Origin: Porticoccus sp964395715
GTDB lineage: Bacteria > Pseudomonadota > Gammaproteobacteria > Pseudomonadales > Porticoccaceae
NCBI GenBank assembly: GCA_964395715.1
Contig: CAYNAU010000004.1
Span: 1 to 64,000 of the forward strand
Length of the DNA: 64,000 nt
Direction of reading: 5' to 3'
The position numbers were made by a program, and so were the translations under genes. This document shows, one piece after another, positions 18,254 to 27,591 of the stretch. The notes beneath the pieces were generated by a model. It was given only the letters and a program-made list of their open reading frames with translations. It had not been told where the DNA came from and made no database searches. The first letter of the stretch is position 1; every line of letters starts with the position of its first letter.

Positions 18254-19373
18254 GACCAGCCTCCTTCTTCATCTGTCTGATCCTGGCAATCAACGCTTTT
18301 ATCTGGTCGCCCAGCTCACTGCGGAAGTAAATCGCTGCGGCGATGGTCGCAAACAACAAATGTACACTCCACAAACCGACGATAGCCGAAACCTTGCCGT
18401 CCTCTGCCATACCCCTGGCACCGTTCAACATCACCAGGTACACCACATACAGCAGCACCGCCGGCACGATCCGGGCGAAGCGCCCCTGTCGCGGGTCTGT
18501 TTTGCTCAGCGGAATGGCGATCAGACTGACCACCAGCACCAGTATGGGAACGGACAACCGCCATTGCACGGCGGCCTTGTGTGCGGGCTGATCCGAGTCC
18601 AGCAGCTCGACGGTGTACATGGTGTCCACCTTGTCACGGCGCCTCTGCTGTGGGGGTTTACCGAGTCGCTGCCCGTATTCCTCAAACCGGGTAATCTGGT
18701 AATCCGCCTGCCCGGGATTCCCCTGAATGCGGAAACCTTCTCGTAACACCAGGAAGCTCGCACCCTGTTCTGTGCGGCGATGATGACCACTCTCGGCAAT
18801 CACCAGCACCAGCTGGCGGCCATCCTCGGCATCGGGGTTGTTTTCGGCAAGGAATACATCGGTCATTTCCCCATCCTTGGTGACTTCCTCGGTGTAGGTC
18901 ACCGAACGACCGCCCGAGAGAGGGTGGAAATGCCGCGCCATCAGGCCGTCCAGCTCGCCCCGCTCTTTCTGTGCATTCAGTAAGGCTTCGGCTTTGCGTA
19001 ACCCCGTGGGGCTGACATCAACACTCAGCCAGCCAACCACCATGGCGATAATGACACCGGGAATCATGGTATAAACGATCAGCCTTCTCGGGCTCATACC
19101 ACAGGCGATCATCACCGTCATTTCGCTCTGCACGTAGAGGCGTCCGTAGGACAGTAATATCCCAAGGAAAAACGCCAGGGGAAGAATCAGCTCAATAAAC
19201 CCCGGCAGGCGATAGCCGATAATGGCGAGTAAAATGCCGGCATCCAGTTCACCGGCGGCGGCTTGGGCCAAGTACTTCACAAACCGGCCACTGACGATCA
19301 CCAACAGCAAAACAGCGCAGACACCCAGGGTGGTGGAAAGCAGGTCTCTTGCTAGGTAGCGAAATATCAGCAA
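18234..19373 (-). CDS. lptF: LPS export ABC transporter permease LptF
   Basis: This 379-residue partner of LptG has the same six-helix plus jellyroll architecture, starting MLIFRYLARDLLSTTLGVCA. The start codon is TTG (19373-19371) with an AGGA about 12 bases upstream. No ATG gives a better N-terminus. It is divergent from pepA with a short shared intergenic region, the conserved lptFG/pepA arrangement. Confidence 0.97.
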   Translation of the reverse strand: MLIFRYLARDLLSTTLGVCAVLLLVIVSGRFVKYLAQAAAGELDAGILLAIIGYRLPGFIELILPLAFFLGILLSYGRLYVQSEMTVMIACGMSPRRLIVYTMIPGVIIAMVVGWLSVDVSPTGLRKAEALLNAQKERGELDGLMARHFHPLSGGRSVTYTEEVTKDGEMTDVFLAENNPDAEDGRQLVLVIAESGHHRRTEQGASFLVLREGFRIQGNPGQADYQITRFEEYGQRLGKPPQQRRRDKVDTMYTVELLDSDQPAHKAAVQWRLSVPILVLVVSLIAIPLSKTDPRQGRFARIVPAVLLYVVYLVMLNGARGMAEDGKVSAIVGLWSVHLLFATIAAAIYFRSELGDQIKALIARIRQMKKEAGHEEAAS

Positions 19374-19478
19374 CGAATTATTCCTGTTATGCTTGGCCGA
19401 TGTTAACGGGAGTTGTTGTCACAATTATCCAGAATTAGACTCCCGATGTCTCGTACTCTCTGCCACTCTGGAGAACCC

Positions 19479-20966
19479 ATGGAACTGAATGCCCTTACCG
19501 GGTCCCTGTCCACCCGCAAAACTGAATGCCTGGCCGTCGCCTTTGGCAAAGACGGTCTCGACAATGCCGAATTGAGTTCGCTGGATAAAGCCAGCGGCGG
19601 ACTGATTACCCGACTGGTTAAAAAGGGTGATATCAAGCCGACACACAACAATTTTCTGATGATCAGCGAGCCGCCCGGACTGGCCGCTCAACGCCTGCTG
19701 ATCTACAGCACTGGTAAAGACACACTCAACGAACAATCGTTCCTCGAACTCCTCACGGGGCTCGCTGGCCAGCTGACCAAGTTGCCGATCAAATCCGCTG
19801 CGGTCTCTCTGGAAGGTGTCGAGGTTTGCGATCGTGACACTCCCTGGATGGCACAACAGCTTGGCCGCCGTCTGGGTGAAGCCAGCTACCTCTTTAACCC
19901 ATTCGAATCTGCTGACAAGAAGCCCACCACCCTGAAAAAAGTCTCCCTGCTGCAAACAGCACGCACGGGGCTGGAGGCCAACAAGCGTGCCCTGACCATC
20001 GGCACGGCTATCGGCAGCGGCGTTAACCGGGCCAGAGAGCTTGGTGACCTGCCGGGCAATATCTGTACCCCCTCATACCTGGCCACCGAGGCAAAAAACC
20101 TGGCTGGCCAATATAACAACATGACCTGCAAGGTGCTCACCGAAAAGCAAATGGAGGATCTGGGTATGGGTTCCCTGCTGTCAGTCACAGCGGGTACCGA
20201 ACAGCCGGCTAAAATGATCGTACTGGAATACAAGGGTGGCGCCCGCGGCAGCAAACCGGTGGTGCTGGTGGGTAAAGGGGTCACGTTTGACTCAGGCGGC
20301 ATCAGCCTGAAGCCCGGGGCCGCTATGGATGAAATGAAATACGATATGTGCGGCGCCGCCAGTGTGTTTGGTACCCTATCCGCCGCCGCGGACTGCCAGC
20401 TGCCCCTGAATGTTGTCGGCATCATCCCCACGGTAGAAAACATGCCCAGTGGCCGGGCCACAAAACCCGGCGACATCGTCACCAGCATGTCCGGGCAGAC
20501 CATCGAAATCCTCAATACCGATGCCGAGGGACGCCTCATTCTCTGCGACGCCCTGACCTATGCCGGCCGCTACAAACCTGCCGTGGTGGTCGACATTGCC
20601 ACGCTGACCGGCGCCTGTGTGATGGCCTTGGGTAGCCACGCCAGCGGTCTGCTCAGTAATGACGACCCACTGGCCGAGCAGCTGGAGACAGCCGGCAAGA
20701 ACAGTGGCGACCGCGTCTGGCGACTGCCGTTGTGGAAGGAATACGACAAGCAACTGAAAAGCAACTTCGCCGATATGGCCAATATTGGCGGGCGCGAGGC
20801 CGGAACCATCACGGCCGCTTGCTTCCTCGGCCGCTTCACCAAAAACTATCGCTGGGCGCACCTGGACATTGCCGGCACTGCCTGGAACAGTGGTGCCAAT
20901 AAAGGGGCCACCGGTAGGCCGGTACCCCTGCTGATGCAATTTCTGCTGGAACAGGCTGCCCAGTGA
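19479..20966 (+). CDS. pepA: Leucyl aminopeptidase (M17)
   Basis: I chose ATG 19479 (MELNALTGSLSTRKTECLAV), giving 495 residues. It has GGAG just upstream, and the N-terminus matches the family. The upstream in-frame extension runs into the lptF promoter region. Metal and catalytic residues are seen in VGKGVTFDSGG (265-275, Lys 266 and Asp 271) and NTDAEGRL (346-353). The cytosolic hexamer removes N-terminal residues from peptides; some homologues also bind DNA in Xer recombination. It overlaps the GTG of holC by four bases. Confidence 0.97.
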   Translation: MELNALTGSLSTRKTECLAVAFGKDGLDNAELSSLDKASGGLITRLVKKGDIKPTHNNFLMISEPPGLAAQRLLIYSTGKDTLNEQSFLELLTGLAGQLTKLPIKSAAVSLEGVEVCDRDTPWMAQQLGRRLGEASYLFNPFESADKKPTTLKKVSLLQTARTGLEANKRALTIGTAIGSGVNRARELGDLPGNICTPSYLATEAKNLAGQYNNMTCKVLTEKQMEDLGMGSLLSVTAGTEQPAKMIVLEYKGGARGSKPVVLVGKGVTFDSGGISLKPGAAMDEMKYDMCGAASVFGTLSAAADCQLPLNVVGIIPTVENMPSGRATKPGDIVTSMSGQTIEILNTDAEGRLILCDALTYAGRYKPAVVVDIATLTGACVMALGSHASGLLSNDDPLAEQLETAGKNSGDRVWRLPLWKEYDKQLKSNFADMANIGGREAGTITAACFLGRFTKNYRWAHLDIAGTAWNSGANKGATGRPVPLLMQFLLEQAAQ

Positions 20967-21388
20967 CCCACGTTAATTTCTACAAGTTGTCGGGGGATTT
21001 TGACGCGGCCCTGGTACTCGCCTGTCGCCTTGCGGAGAAAGCTTTCCAGCAGGGCTTGCAGGTATTGCTGCATACCCCAGACGAGGCGACCTCCCGACAA
21101 CTGGACGAGCTGTTGTGGTCCTTTAAGCCCAGTGCTTTTTTACCCCATGCTGTGGAAGCGACCCCGGTGTCCGATATTGCCATCAGTCACGGCGATGATC
21201 CCGGCGAGCACCACGGCATCCTGATCAACCTCGCCGGTGAGGCGCCTGGCTGGTTCTCGCGTTTTGAGAAGACCGTTGAAATCGTCTACGATGAGCAGCA
21301 GGTGATTGACAGTAAGCGCGAGCGCTTCCGTTTTTACAAAAGTCGCGGCTACCCGGTGCAGTACCACGACCTGAGCAAGACAGAATAA
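20963..21388 (+). CDS. holC: DNA polymerase III subunit chi
   Basis: This 141-residue protein starts with GTG inside the pepA stop region (GTGA overlap) and reads MTHVNFYKLSGDFDAALVLA. Chi is part of the clamp-loader complex and connects it to single-strand binding protein through the psi-chi pair. The length and the FYKL start fit the family. The pepA-holC-valS order is conserved. A small unrecognised gene sits between holC and valS here. Confidence 0.95.
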   Translation: MTHVNFYKLSGDFDAALVLACRLAEKAFQQGLQVLLHTPDEATSRQLDELLWSFKPSAFLPHAVEATPVSDIAISHGDDPGEHHGILINLAGEAPGWFSRFEKTVEIVYDEQQVIDSKRERFRFYKSRGYPVQYHDLSKTE

Positions 21389-21443
21389 TTGACGTGCTGT
21401 CGACACCCACCGCACCGGCCACCAATCATCAGAGGTTCCTGCC

Positions 21444-21899
21444 TTGACCGACAATACAGGCAAACAGGGCGACACCCAGAAGCACCTGATCGAGGAGCTG
21501 GATCAACTGCATTTTTCCCTGCACGATGGCGAGGAACTGCAGCACGACATTCCCTTATTGAACGAACCCCTGCAGCCCGTTGAAGACGACTTCGAACTCG
21601 ATATTCCCATCCTTACCGACAGCTGCGACGATGACGAGACGACTGCACTGCCTGCCGATTCACTCTTCACCAATACAGCCCTCTTACCCACAGCGGCTGA
21701 ATACAGCCCGTCAGTCGACGTGGATGACGAAACTCACAATGCTACCGATGAACTGGAAAGCCTGCTGGATGAACTGATCGCCGATCATCTGCCAAAGCTG
21801 GAGGAAAAACTTCGCGGCCGCCTGCGGGAAATGATTCAACAGGGTCAGCTGGATCTTCTGGATAACCCTGATCTCAATAACCACGTCGACGAAAGCTGA
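21444..21899 (+). CDS. Acidic hypothetical protein between holC and valS
   Basis: I do not recognise this 151-residue protein. It starts with TTG at 21444 after AGAGG and is strongly acidic in its first two thirds, with repeated DIPLL/DIPIL segments (about residues 35-55). The end is an amphipathic helix, LESLLDELIADHLPKLEEKL (about residues 104-123), followed by basic residues. No signal peptide or membrane segment is visible. Co-directional and 55 bases from holC, it is probably co-transcribed with holC and valS. An accessory of the polymerase or synthetase genes cannot be claimed from sequence. Confidence 0.75.
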   Translation: MTDNTGKQGDTQKHLIEELDQLHFSLHDGEELQHDIPLLNEPLQPVEDDFELDIPILTDSCDDDETTALPADSLFTNTALLPTAAEYSPSVDVDDETHNATDELESLLDELIADHLPKLEEKLRGRLREMIQQGQLDLLDNPDLNNHVDES

Positions 21900-21914
21900 C
21901 CTGGTCATTATAAT
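21886..21914 (+). promoter_or_regulatory. Candidate promoter of valS
   Basis: TCGACG (21886-21891), a 17-base spacer and a perfect TATAAT (21909-21914) lie 69 bases before the valS start. The -35 box matches consensus at four of six positions and overlaps the end of the upstream gene. Confidence 0.45.
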
Positions 21915-21982
21915 TCCCGCCTTCATCTGTCCCCGCCACAGCGGTGGGGCACACAGCAATTTCCCGGCCCCTACGAGTAGAC

Positions 21983-24754
21983 ATGGAAAAGACCTTCAGC
22001 CCCCAGGACATTGAAACCAAGTGGTACCAGACTTGGGAAAGCAACGGCTATTTCAAGCCCAGCGGTGACACCTCGGCCGATCCCTACAGCATCATGATCC
22101 CACCGCCCAATGTCACCGGCAGCCTGCACATGGGACACGGCTTCCAGGAAGCCATCATGGATGCCCTGATCCGCTACCATCGCATGCTTGGCAACAACAC
22201 CCTGTGGCAAGTGGGGACCGACCACGCCGGTATCGCCACCCAAATGGTGGTGGAGCGTTTGTTGGACGCCGACGGCACCTCCCGTCACGACCTGGGCCGC
22301 GACAAATTTATTGAGAAAGTCTGGGAGTGGAAAGAGGAATCCGGGGGCACCATCACCCGCCAGCTGCGACGCCTGGGGGCCTCGCCGGACTGGTCCCGGG
22401 AACGCTTCACCATGGACGACGGCTTCTACAAGGCTGTCCAGGAAGTGTTTATCCGTCTCTATCAGGACGGCCTGATCTACCGCGGCAAACGGTTGGTGAA
22501 CTGGGATCCAAAACTGCACACCGCCATCTCCGACCTGGAAGTGATTTCCGAGGAGGAAAACGGCTCCCTGTGGCATTTCAAATACCCGCTCACCGATGGC
22601 AGCGGCCACCTGGTGGTGGCCACCACCCGCCCGGAAACCATGCTCGGTGACACCGCCGTGGCCGTGAACCCGGCGGATGAACGCTATGCACACCTGGTGG
22701 GCAAGACCATCACCCTGCCCCTCACTGACCGCGAAATTCCGATCATTGCCGACGACTATGTGGATATGGAGTTCGGTACCGGCTGCGTGAAAATCACCCC
22801 GGCCCACGACTTCAATGACTACGACATGGGTCAGCGCCACAGCCTGCCGATGATCAACATTTTTGACCACAATGCCCATCTCAACAGCCAGGTGCCCGAG
22901 GCCTACCGGGGCATGGAGCGTTTCGCGGCTCGCAAACAGATCGTCGCCGATCTGGACGCCGTGGGACTGCTGGAAAAAATCGACGATCACAAACTGAAAG
23001 TTCCCCGCGGCGACCGCTCCGGGGTGGTGATCGAGCCCTACCTCACCGACCAGTGGTACGTGAAAACTGCGCCACTGGCAGAGAAGGCCATCGCCGCCGT
23101 GGAAGACGGCAGCATCCAGTTCGTGCCCAAACAATACGAGAACATGTATTTCTCCTGGATGCGCGACATTCAGGATTGGTGTATTTCCCGGCAGCTGTGG
23201 TGGGGCCACCGTATTCCTGCCTGGTATGACGAAGAAGGCAATGTCTACGTGGGCCGCAGCGAAGAAGAAGTCCGCCAGCACCACGAGCTCGGCGATATAG
23301 CCCTGACCCAGGACGAGGATGTGCTGGACACCTGGTTCTCCTCCGGACTGTGGACCTTTGGCACCCTGGGCTGGCCCGACCCCACCGAGTTCCTGAAAAC
23401 CTTCCACCCCAGCAGCGTGCTGGTGACCGGCTTCGATATCATCTTCTTCTGGGTTGCACGGATGATCATGATGACCCTGTATTTCATGAAGGAAGTGCCG
23501 TTCCACACCGTCTACGTCCACGGCCTGGTGCGCGACAGCCAGGGCCAGAAGATGTCCAAGTCGAAGGGCAACGTGCTCGACCCCATCGACCTGATCGACG
23601 GCATCGACCTGGAATCCCTGGTGCAGAAACGCACCGCCGGCATGATGGTGCCGCACCTGCGGGAGAAGATCGAGAAGCAGACCCGCAAGGAATTCCCCGA
23701 CGGCATTTCCCCCTATGGCACCGACGCCCTGCGCTACACCTATTACTCGCTGGCCTCCACCGGCCGCGACATCAACTTCGACGTGGGCCGCATTGAGGGC
23801 TTCCGCAACTTCTGCAACAAGATCTGGAATGCCGCCCGCTACGTGCTGATGAACACCGAGGGTCAGGACTGCGGCCAGGACAACAGCAGCGATTACCAGC
23901 TGTCACTGGCAGACCGCTGGATTATCAGCCGCCTGCAGCAGGCGGAAAAGACCGTGGCCGAGGCAATCGCCAGCTACCGCTTCGACCTGGCCTCACAGGC
24001 GATCTACGAATTCATTTGGAACGAATACTGCGACTGGTACCTGGAGTTGTCCAAGCCGGTGCTGTGGGATGACAACGCCGACCCCGCGTTGAAGAAAGGT
24101 ACCCGCCGTACCCTGATTCGGGTGCTGGAAACCACCCTGCGCCTGGCCCACCCGCTGATGCCCTTTATCACCGAGGAAATCTGGCAGCAAATCAAAACCC
24201 TGGCCGGGGCCGAGGGCGACACCATCATGTTGCAGCTCTACCCCGAGACCGACGACAGCCGTATTGACGATGCCGCCACTGCGGACATCGAATGGCTGAA
24301 GAAGGTGATTATCGGCATCCGCAATATCCGCGGCGAGATGAACATCGCCCCAGGCAAACCCCTCCCGGTGTACTTCAAAAACGGCAGAGCCGATGACCAG
24401 CGCCGCCTGGAGGGCAACCGCCAGTTCCTGGCAAAGCTGGCCAACCTGGAAGATATTCACTGGCTCAATGCCGGCGACGAAGCCCCCATATCCGCCACCG
24501 CCCTGGTGGGGGACATGGAAATCCTGGTGCCCATGGCGGGGCTGATCGACAAGGATGCAGAACTGGCCCGCCTCAACAAAGAGGTGGAAAAACTCAACAA
24601 GGAACTGCAACGGGTACAGGGCAAGCTCAGCAACGAAAAATTTATCGGCAAGGCGCCGGCAGAGGTTGTCGCGAAGGAGCGGGAAAAGCTGGCAGAAATG
24701 GAAGTGGCTCTGGGCAAAATGCAGCAACAGCAACAGGCCATCTCCGCGCTCTAG
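21983..24754 (+). CDS. valS: Valine-tRNA ligase
   Basis: This 923-residue class I synthetase starts at ATG 21983 (MEKTFSPQDIETKWYQTWES). An in-frame Met 39 bases upstream lacks family similarity. HIGH is seen as HMGH (49-52) and KMSKS in GQKMSKSKGNVLDPID. The CP1 editing domain clears mischarged Thr-tRNA(Val). The C-terminal coiled coil (KEVEKLNKELQRVQGKL) is present. It is followed by a strong terminator, so it ends the pepA-holC-valS unit. Confidence 0.98.
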   Translation: MEKTFSPQDIETKWYQTWESNGYFKPSGDTSADPYSIMIPPPNVTGSLHMGHGFQEAIMDALIRYHRMLGNNTLWQVGTDHAGIATQMVVERLLDADGTSRHDLGRDKFIEKVWEWKEESGGTITRQLRRLGASPDWSRERFTMDDGFYKAVQEVFIRLYQDGLIYRGKRLVNWDPKLHTAISDLEVISEEENGSLWHFKYPLTDGSGHLVVATTRPETMLGDTAVAVNPADERYAHLVGKTITLPLTDREIPIIADDYVDMEFGTGCVKITPAHDFNDYDMGQRHSLPMINIFDHNAHLNSQVPEAYRGMERFAARKQIVADLDAVGLLEKIDDHKLKVPRGDRSGVVIEPYLTDQWYVKTAPLAEKAIAAVEDGSIQFVPKQYENMYFSWMRDIQDWCISRQLWWGHRIPAWYDEEGNVYVGRSEEEVRQHHELGDIALTQDEDVLDTWFSSGLWTFGTLGWPDPTEFLKTFHPSSVLVTGFDIIFFWVARMIMMTLYFMKEVPFHTVYVHGLVRDSQGQKMSKSKGNVLDPIDLIDGIDLESLVQKRTAGMMVPHLREKIEKQTRKEFPDGISPYGTDALRYTYYSLASTGRDINFDVGRIEGFRNFCNKIWNAARYVLMNTEGQDCGQDNSSDYQLSLADRWIISRLQQAEKTVAEAIASYRFDLASQAIYEFIWNEYCDWYLELSKPVLWDDNADPALKKGTRRTLIRVLETTLRLAHPLMPFITEEIWQQIKTLAGAEGDTIMLQLYPETDDSRIDDAATADIEWLKKVIIGIRNIRGEMNIAPGKPLPVYFKNGRADDQRRLEGNRQFLAKLANLEDIHWLNAGDEAPISATALVGDMEILVPMAGLIDKDAELARLNKEVEKLNKELQRVQGKLSNEKFIGKAPAEVVAKEREKLAEMEVALGKMQQQQQAISAL

Positions 24755-24784
24755 AGTTCGTTCTTCCCTACCAAGTCTAGTCCG

Positions 24785-24817
24785 TGGCCCGATCAGAATG
24801 ATCGGGCCATTTTTTTA
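24785..24817. terminator. Strong terminator between valS and lysS
   Basis: An 11-base perfect stem (TGGCCCGATCA, loop GAA, TGATCGGGCCA) is followed by eight T residues on the plus strand. The flanking genes converge. The T-run serves valS; the minus side has no long T-run of its own. Confidence 0.95.
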
Positions 24818-26341
24818 TTCCGGCCGCATATGCGGGAACAGCAATACATCCCTGATAGAGGGTGAATCCGTCAACAGCATCACCAGCCGGTCGATGCCGA
24901 TACCTTCACCGGCCGTAGGGGGCAAGCCATATTCCAGCGCGCGGATATAGTCCGCGTCGTAATGCATGGCTTCGTCATCACCGGCATCCTTCTCCTCCAC
25001 CTGGGCACGGAAGCGAGCCGCCTGATCTTCGGCATCATTCAGCTCCGAGAAGCCATTGGCAATTTCCCGGCCACCCACAAAGAACTCAAAGCGGTCAGTG
25101 ACAAACGGGTTGCTGTCGCTGCGGCGCGCCAGTGGCGATACCTCGGTGGGGTATTCAGTGATAAAGGTGGGCTGGTCGAGACGATGCTCCACCGTTTTCT
25201 CGAAGATTTCTATCTGCACCTTGCCCAGGCCCCAGCTGTCCTTGAGGGGGATATCCAGGTGTTCGGCAATTTCACGAGCACCTTCTTCGTCCGCCAGGGC
25301 TGCTGCAGAAATATCCGGGTTAAAGTGCAGGATGGAATCAAACACTGACAGGCGACGGAATGGCTGTGCAAAATCGTAGCGGGTCTCCTGTAGCACCTCA
25401 CCCTCAGCATTCTTGATGGTACTGATCACCTCCGTGGTACCCAGTACTTCCAGGGCCATCTTGCGCAGCATATCCTCGGTGAGATCCATCAGGTCGTTAT
25501 AGTCCGCATAGGCCTGATAGAACTCCAGCATGGTAAATTCAGGGTTGTGCCTAGTAGAGAGTCCCTCGTTGCGGAAGTTGCGGTTGATTTCGTAAACACG
25601 CTCAAAGCCACCCACCACCAGGCGTTTCAGATACAGCTCCGGCGCGATGCGCAGGTACATATCAATATCCAGCGCATTGTGAAATGTGATGAACGGCCGA
25701 GCGGTGGCGCCGCCAGGAATCACCTGTAGCATTGGCGTCTCCACTTCCATGAATTGTCGGCCGTTGAGGTAGCGACGAATAAAATCGATCACCTGGGAGC
25801 GCACCCGGAACAGGTCACGGATTTCCGGGTTGACGATCAAATCCACATAGCGCTGGCGGTAACGCAACTCCTGGTCTGCCAGGCCGTGATATTTATCGGG
25901 CAGTGGGCGCAGGGATTTGGTGAGCATCTTGAATTGCTCCATATTGACGTACAGGTCACCCTTGCCGGATTTGTGCAAAGCACCACTGACGCCGACGATA
26001 TCCCCCAGATCGACGCCCTTGGCAAAAGCGCGGGCCTCCTTGGTGACATACAGCTGGATGGTGCCAGACATATCCTGCAGCACCATAAAGGCACCACGGT
26101 TACGGATCACGCGGCCGGCCACGCTGACCTGATACCCCAGCGTCTCCAGTATTTCCTTGCCGTGGTCACCAAAATGCGCCTGCAGTTCAGCCGCCATATG
26201 CTCCCGGTTGAAATCATTGGGGAAGGCGCTGCTACCCTCAGCCGCTGACTGCTGGCGAATTTCTGCCAGCTTGGCGCGGCGCTCGGCGATCAGTTTGTTT
26301 TCTTCGGCCTGGTCTGTGGTCGGTTTCTGAGTATCAGTCAT
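24815..26341 (-). CDS. lysS: Lysine-tRNA ligase (class II)
   Basis: This 508-residue class II enzyme has an N-terminal OB-fold anticodon domain and a catalytic core with the segments FRNEGLSTRHNPEFTMLEFY (motif 2) and GIGIDRLVML (motif 3). It follows prfB on the same strand after 41 bases, the conserved prfB-lysS pair. No clear Shine-Dalgarno precedes ATG 26341. The bases just upstream hold two copies of an 11-base repeat instead, so translation may depend on coupling or another signal. Confidence 0.98.
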   Translation of the reverse strand: MTDTQKPTTDQAEENKLIAERRAKLAEIRQQSAAEGSSAFPNDFNREHMAAELQAHFGDHGKEILETLGYQVSVAGRVIRNRGAFMVLQDMSGTIQLYVTKEARAFAKGVDLGDIVGVSGALHKSGKGDLYVNMEQFKMLTKSLRPLPDKYHGLADQELRYRQRYVDLIVNPEIRDLFRVRSQVIDFIRRYLNGRQFMEVETPMLQVIPGGATARPFITFHNALDIDMYLRIAPELYLKRLVVGGFERVYEINRNFRNEGLSTRHNPEFTMLEFYQAYADYNDLMDLTEDMLRKMALEVLGTTEVISTIKNAEGEVLQETRYDFAQPFRRLSVFDSILHFNPDISAAALADEEGAREIAEHLDIPLKDSWGLGKVQIEIFEKTVEHRLDQPTFITEYPTEVSPLARRSDSNPFVTDRFEFFVGGREIANGFSELNDAEDQAARFRAQVEEKDAGDDEAMHYDADYIRALEYGLPPTAGEGIGIDRLVMLLTDSPSIRDVLLFPHMRPE

Positions 26342-26343
26342 TA

Positions 26344-26365
26344 TTTCTGCAACTTTTCTGCAACG
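26344..26365 (-). repeat. Tandem 11-base repeat before lysS
   Basis: TTTCTGCAACT and TTTCTGCAACG (plus-strand reading) lie directly upstream of the lysS start codon, where a ribosome binding site is expected. No function is known. Confidence 0.6.
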
Positions 26366-26382
26366 TAAATGGTTCGGGTCAG

Positions 26383-27478
26383 CTATAACCCGGCTTTAAG
26401 TGAAGCTTCGATAAAACGGTCCAAGTCCCCATCCAGCACCGCCTGGCAGTTACTGGTCTGCACATTGGTACGCAGATCCTTGATGCGCTGATCATCGAGC
26501 ACATAGGAGCGAATCTGGCTGCCCCAGCCGATATCCGACTTGGTATCTTCCACGGCCTGTGCCGCTTCACTGCGCTTCAGCATTTCCTGTTCATACAGTT
26601 TTGCCCGCAGCATTTTCCAACACTTGTCGCGGTTCTGGTGCTGGGAGCGCTCGCTCTGGCACTGCACCACAATACCCGACGGCATGTGAGTCAACCGCAC
26701 CGCAGAATCCGTCTTGTTAACGTGCTGACCGCCGGCACCGCTGGCACGATAGGTGTCGGTGCGCACGTCAGCCGGGTTGATATCAATTTCAACATTGTCA
26801 TCAATTTCCGGGGACACAAACACTGAACTGAAGGAGGTATGGCGGCGGTTACCGGAGTCAAACGGCGACTTGCGCACCAGGCGGTGCACACCGGTTTCCG
26901 TACGCAACCAACCGAAGGCGTACTCGCCCTCAAAGCGGATGGTGGCACTCTTGATGCCCGCCACTTCACCGGCAGAACACTCTTCCAGCGTCGTTTTGAA
27001 ACCCTTGTCGTCACCCCAGCGCAGGTACATGCGCAGCAGCATTTCCGCCCAGTCCTGAGCCTCAGTACCCCCGGAACCCGCCTGGATATCCAGGTAGGCA
27101 TTGTTTTCATCCATCTCGCCGGAGAACATGCGACGAAATTCCAGCGTCTCCAGTTGCGTGGACAATTGTGCAATCTCGGCCTCAATATCGGCTACCGCAT
27201 CACTGTCATTCTCCTCCACGGCCATATCCAGTAATGTGGAGGCATCGGAAATGCCTTCGTCGAGATTTTCGATGGTCTCAACTACCAGTTCCAGCGACGC
27301 GCGTTCCCGCCCCAGTTGCTGTGCTCTTTCCGGATCATCCCAGACACCGGGATCGCCCAGCTCCAGCTCGACTTCTGTCAGGCGATCTTTCTTGTTGGCA
27401 TAGTCAAAGGTACCCCCTAAGCACGTCGGTGCGCGCCTGAAGGTCTTCGAGGGTATTCCGGATCGGGTTAATTTCCAT
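26383..27478 (-). CDS. prfB: Peptide chain release factor 2, with programmed +1 frameshift
   Basis: Translation starts at ATG 27478 (MEINPIRNTLEDLQARTDVL) and meets an in-frame TGA at 27406-27404 after codon 24. A +1 slip at CTTTGA then joins the main frame (DYANKKDRLTEVELELGDPG). The recoding signal is complete. The protein is the RF2 that recognises UGA and UAA, with the SPF specificity tripeptide (RKSPFDSG) and the GGQ hydrolysis motif (GAGGQHVNK). The UGA-dependent slip lets RF2 regulate its own level. It is the first gene of the prfB-lysS operon. Confidence 0.97.
27403..27418 (-). promoter_or_regulatory. RF2 programmed frameshift site
   Basis: On the minus strand AGGGGG (27418-27413) acts as an internal Shine-Dalgarno three bases before CTT-TGA-C. 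This is the same spacing as in E. coli prfB. The ribosome slips +1 on CTT when RF2 is scarce. Confidence 0.95.
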
Positions 27479-27517
27479 GAAAAAAAGGCCAAATAGGTGT
27501 GGCAAAACAGGGGCGCG

Positions 27518-27546
27518 ATTCTACCGGATTCCAGAGCGGTTCTCTA
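27518..27546 (-). promoter_or_regulatory. Candidate prfB promoter
   Basis: Read on the minus strand, TAGAGA (27546-27541), a 17-base spacer and TAGAAT (27523-27518) lie 40 bases upstream of the prfB start. The -35 box matches four of six consensus bases and the -10 box five of six. Confidence 0.45.
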
Positions 27547-27591
27547 GGGATCACCCGGGCTTTCCGGCATCCCGGCCCAGACCGATACCCT

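Noticed and set aside
21971..23656. A 561-codon open frame opposite valS
   Set aside because: It is antisense to a certain valS gene, has His/Val/Gly-rich low-complexity translation and no family resemblance. It is a by-product of GC-rich codon use.
27404..27406. In-frame TGA early in prfB as a sign of a pseudogene
   Set aside because: It sits in the classical RF2 recoding element, with the rest of the gene intact.
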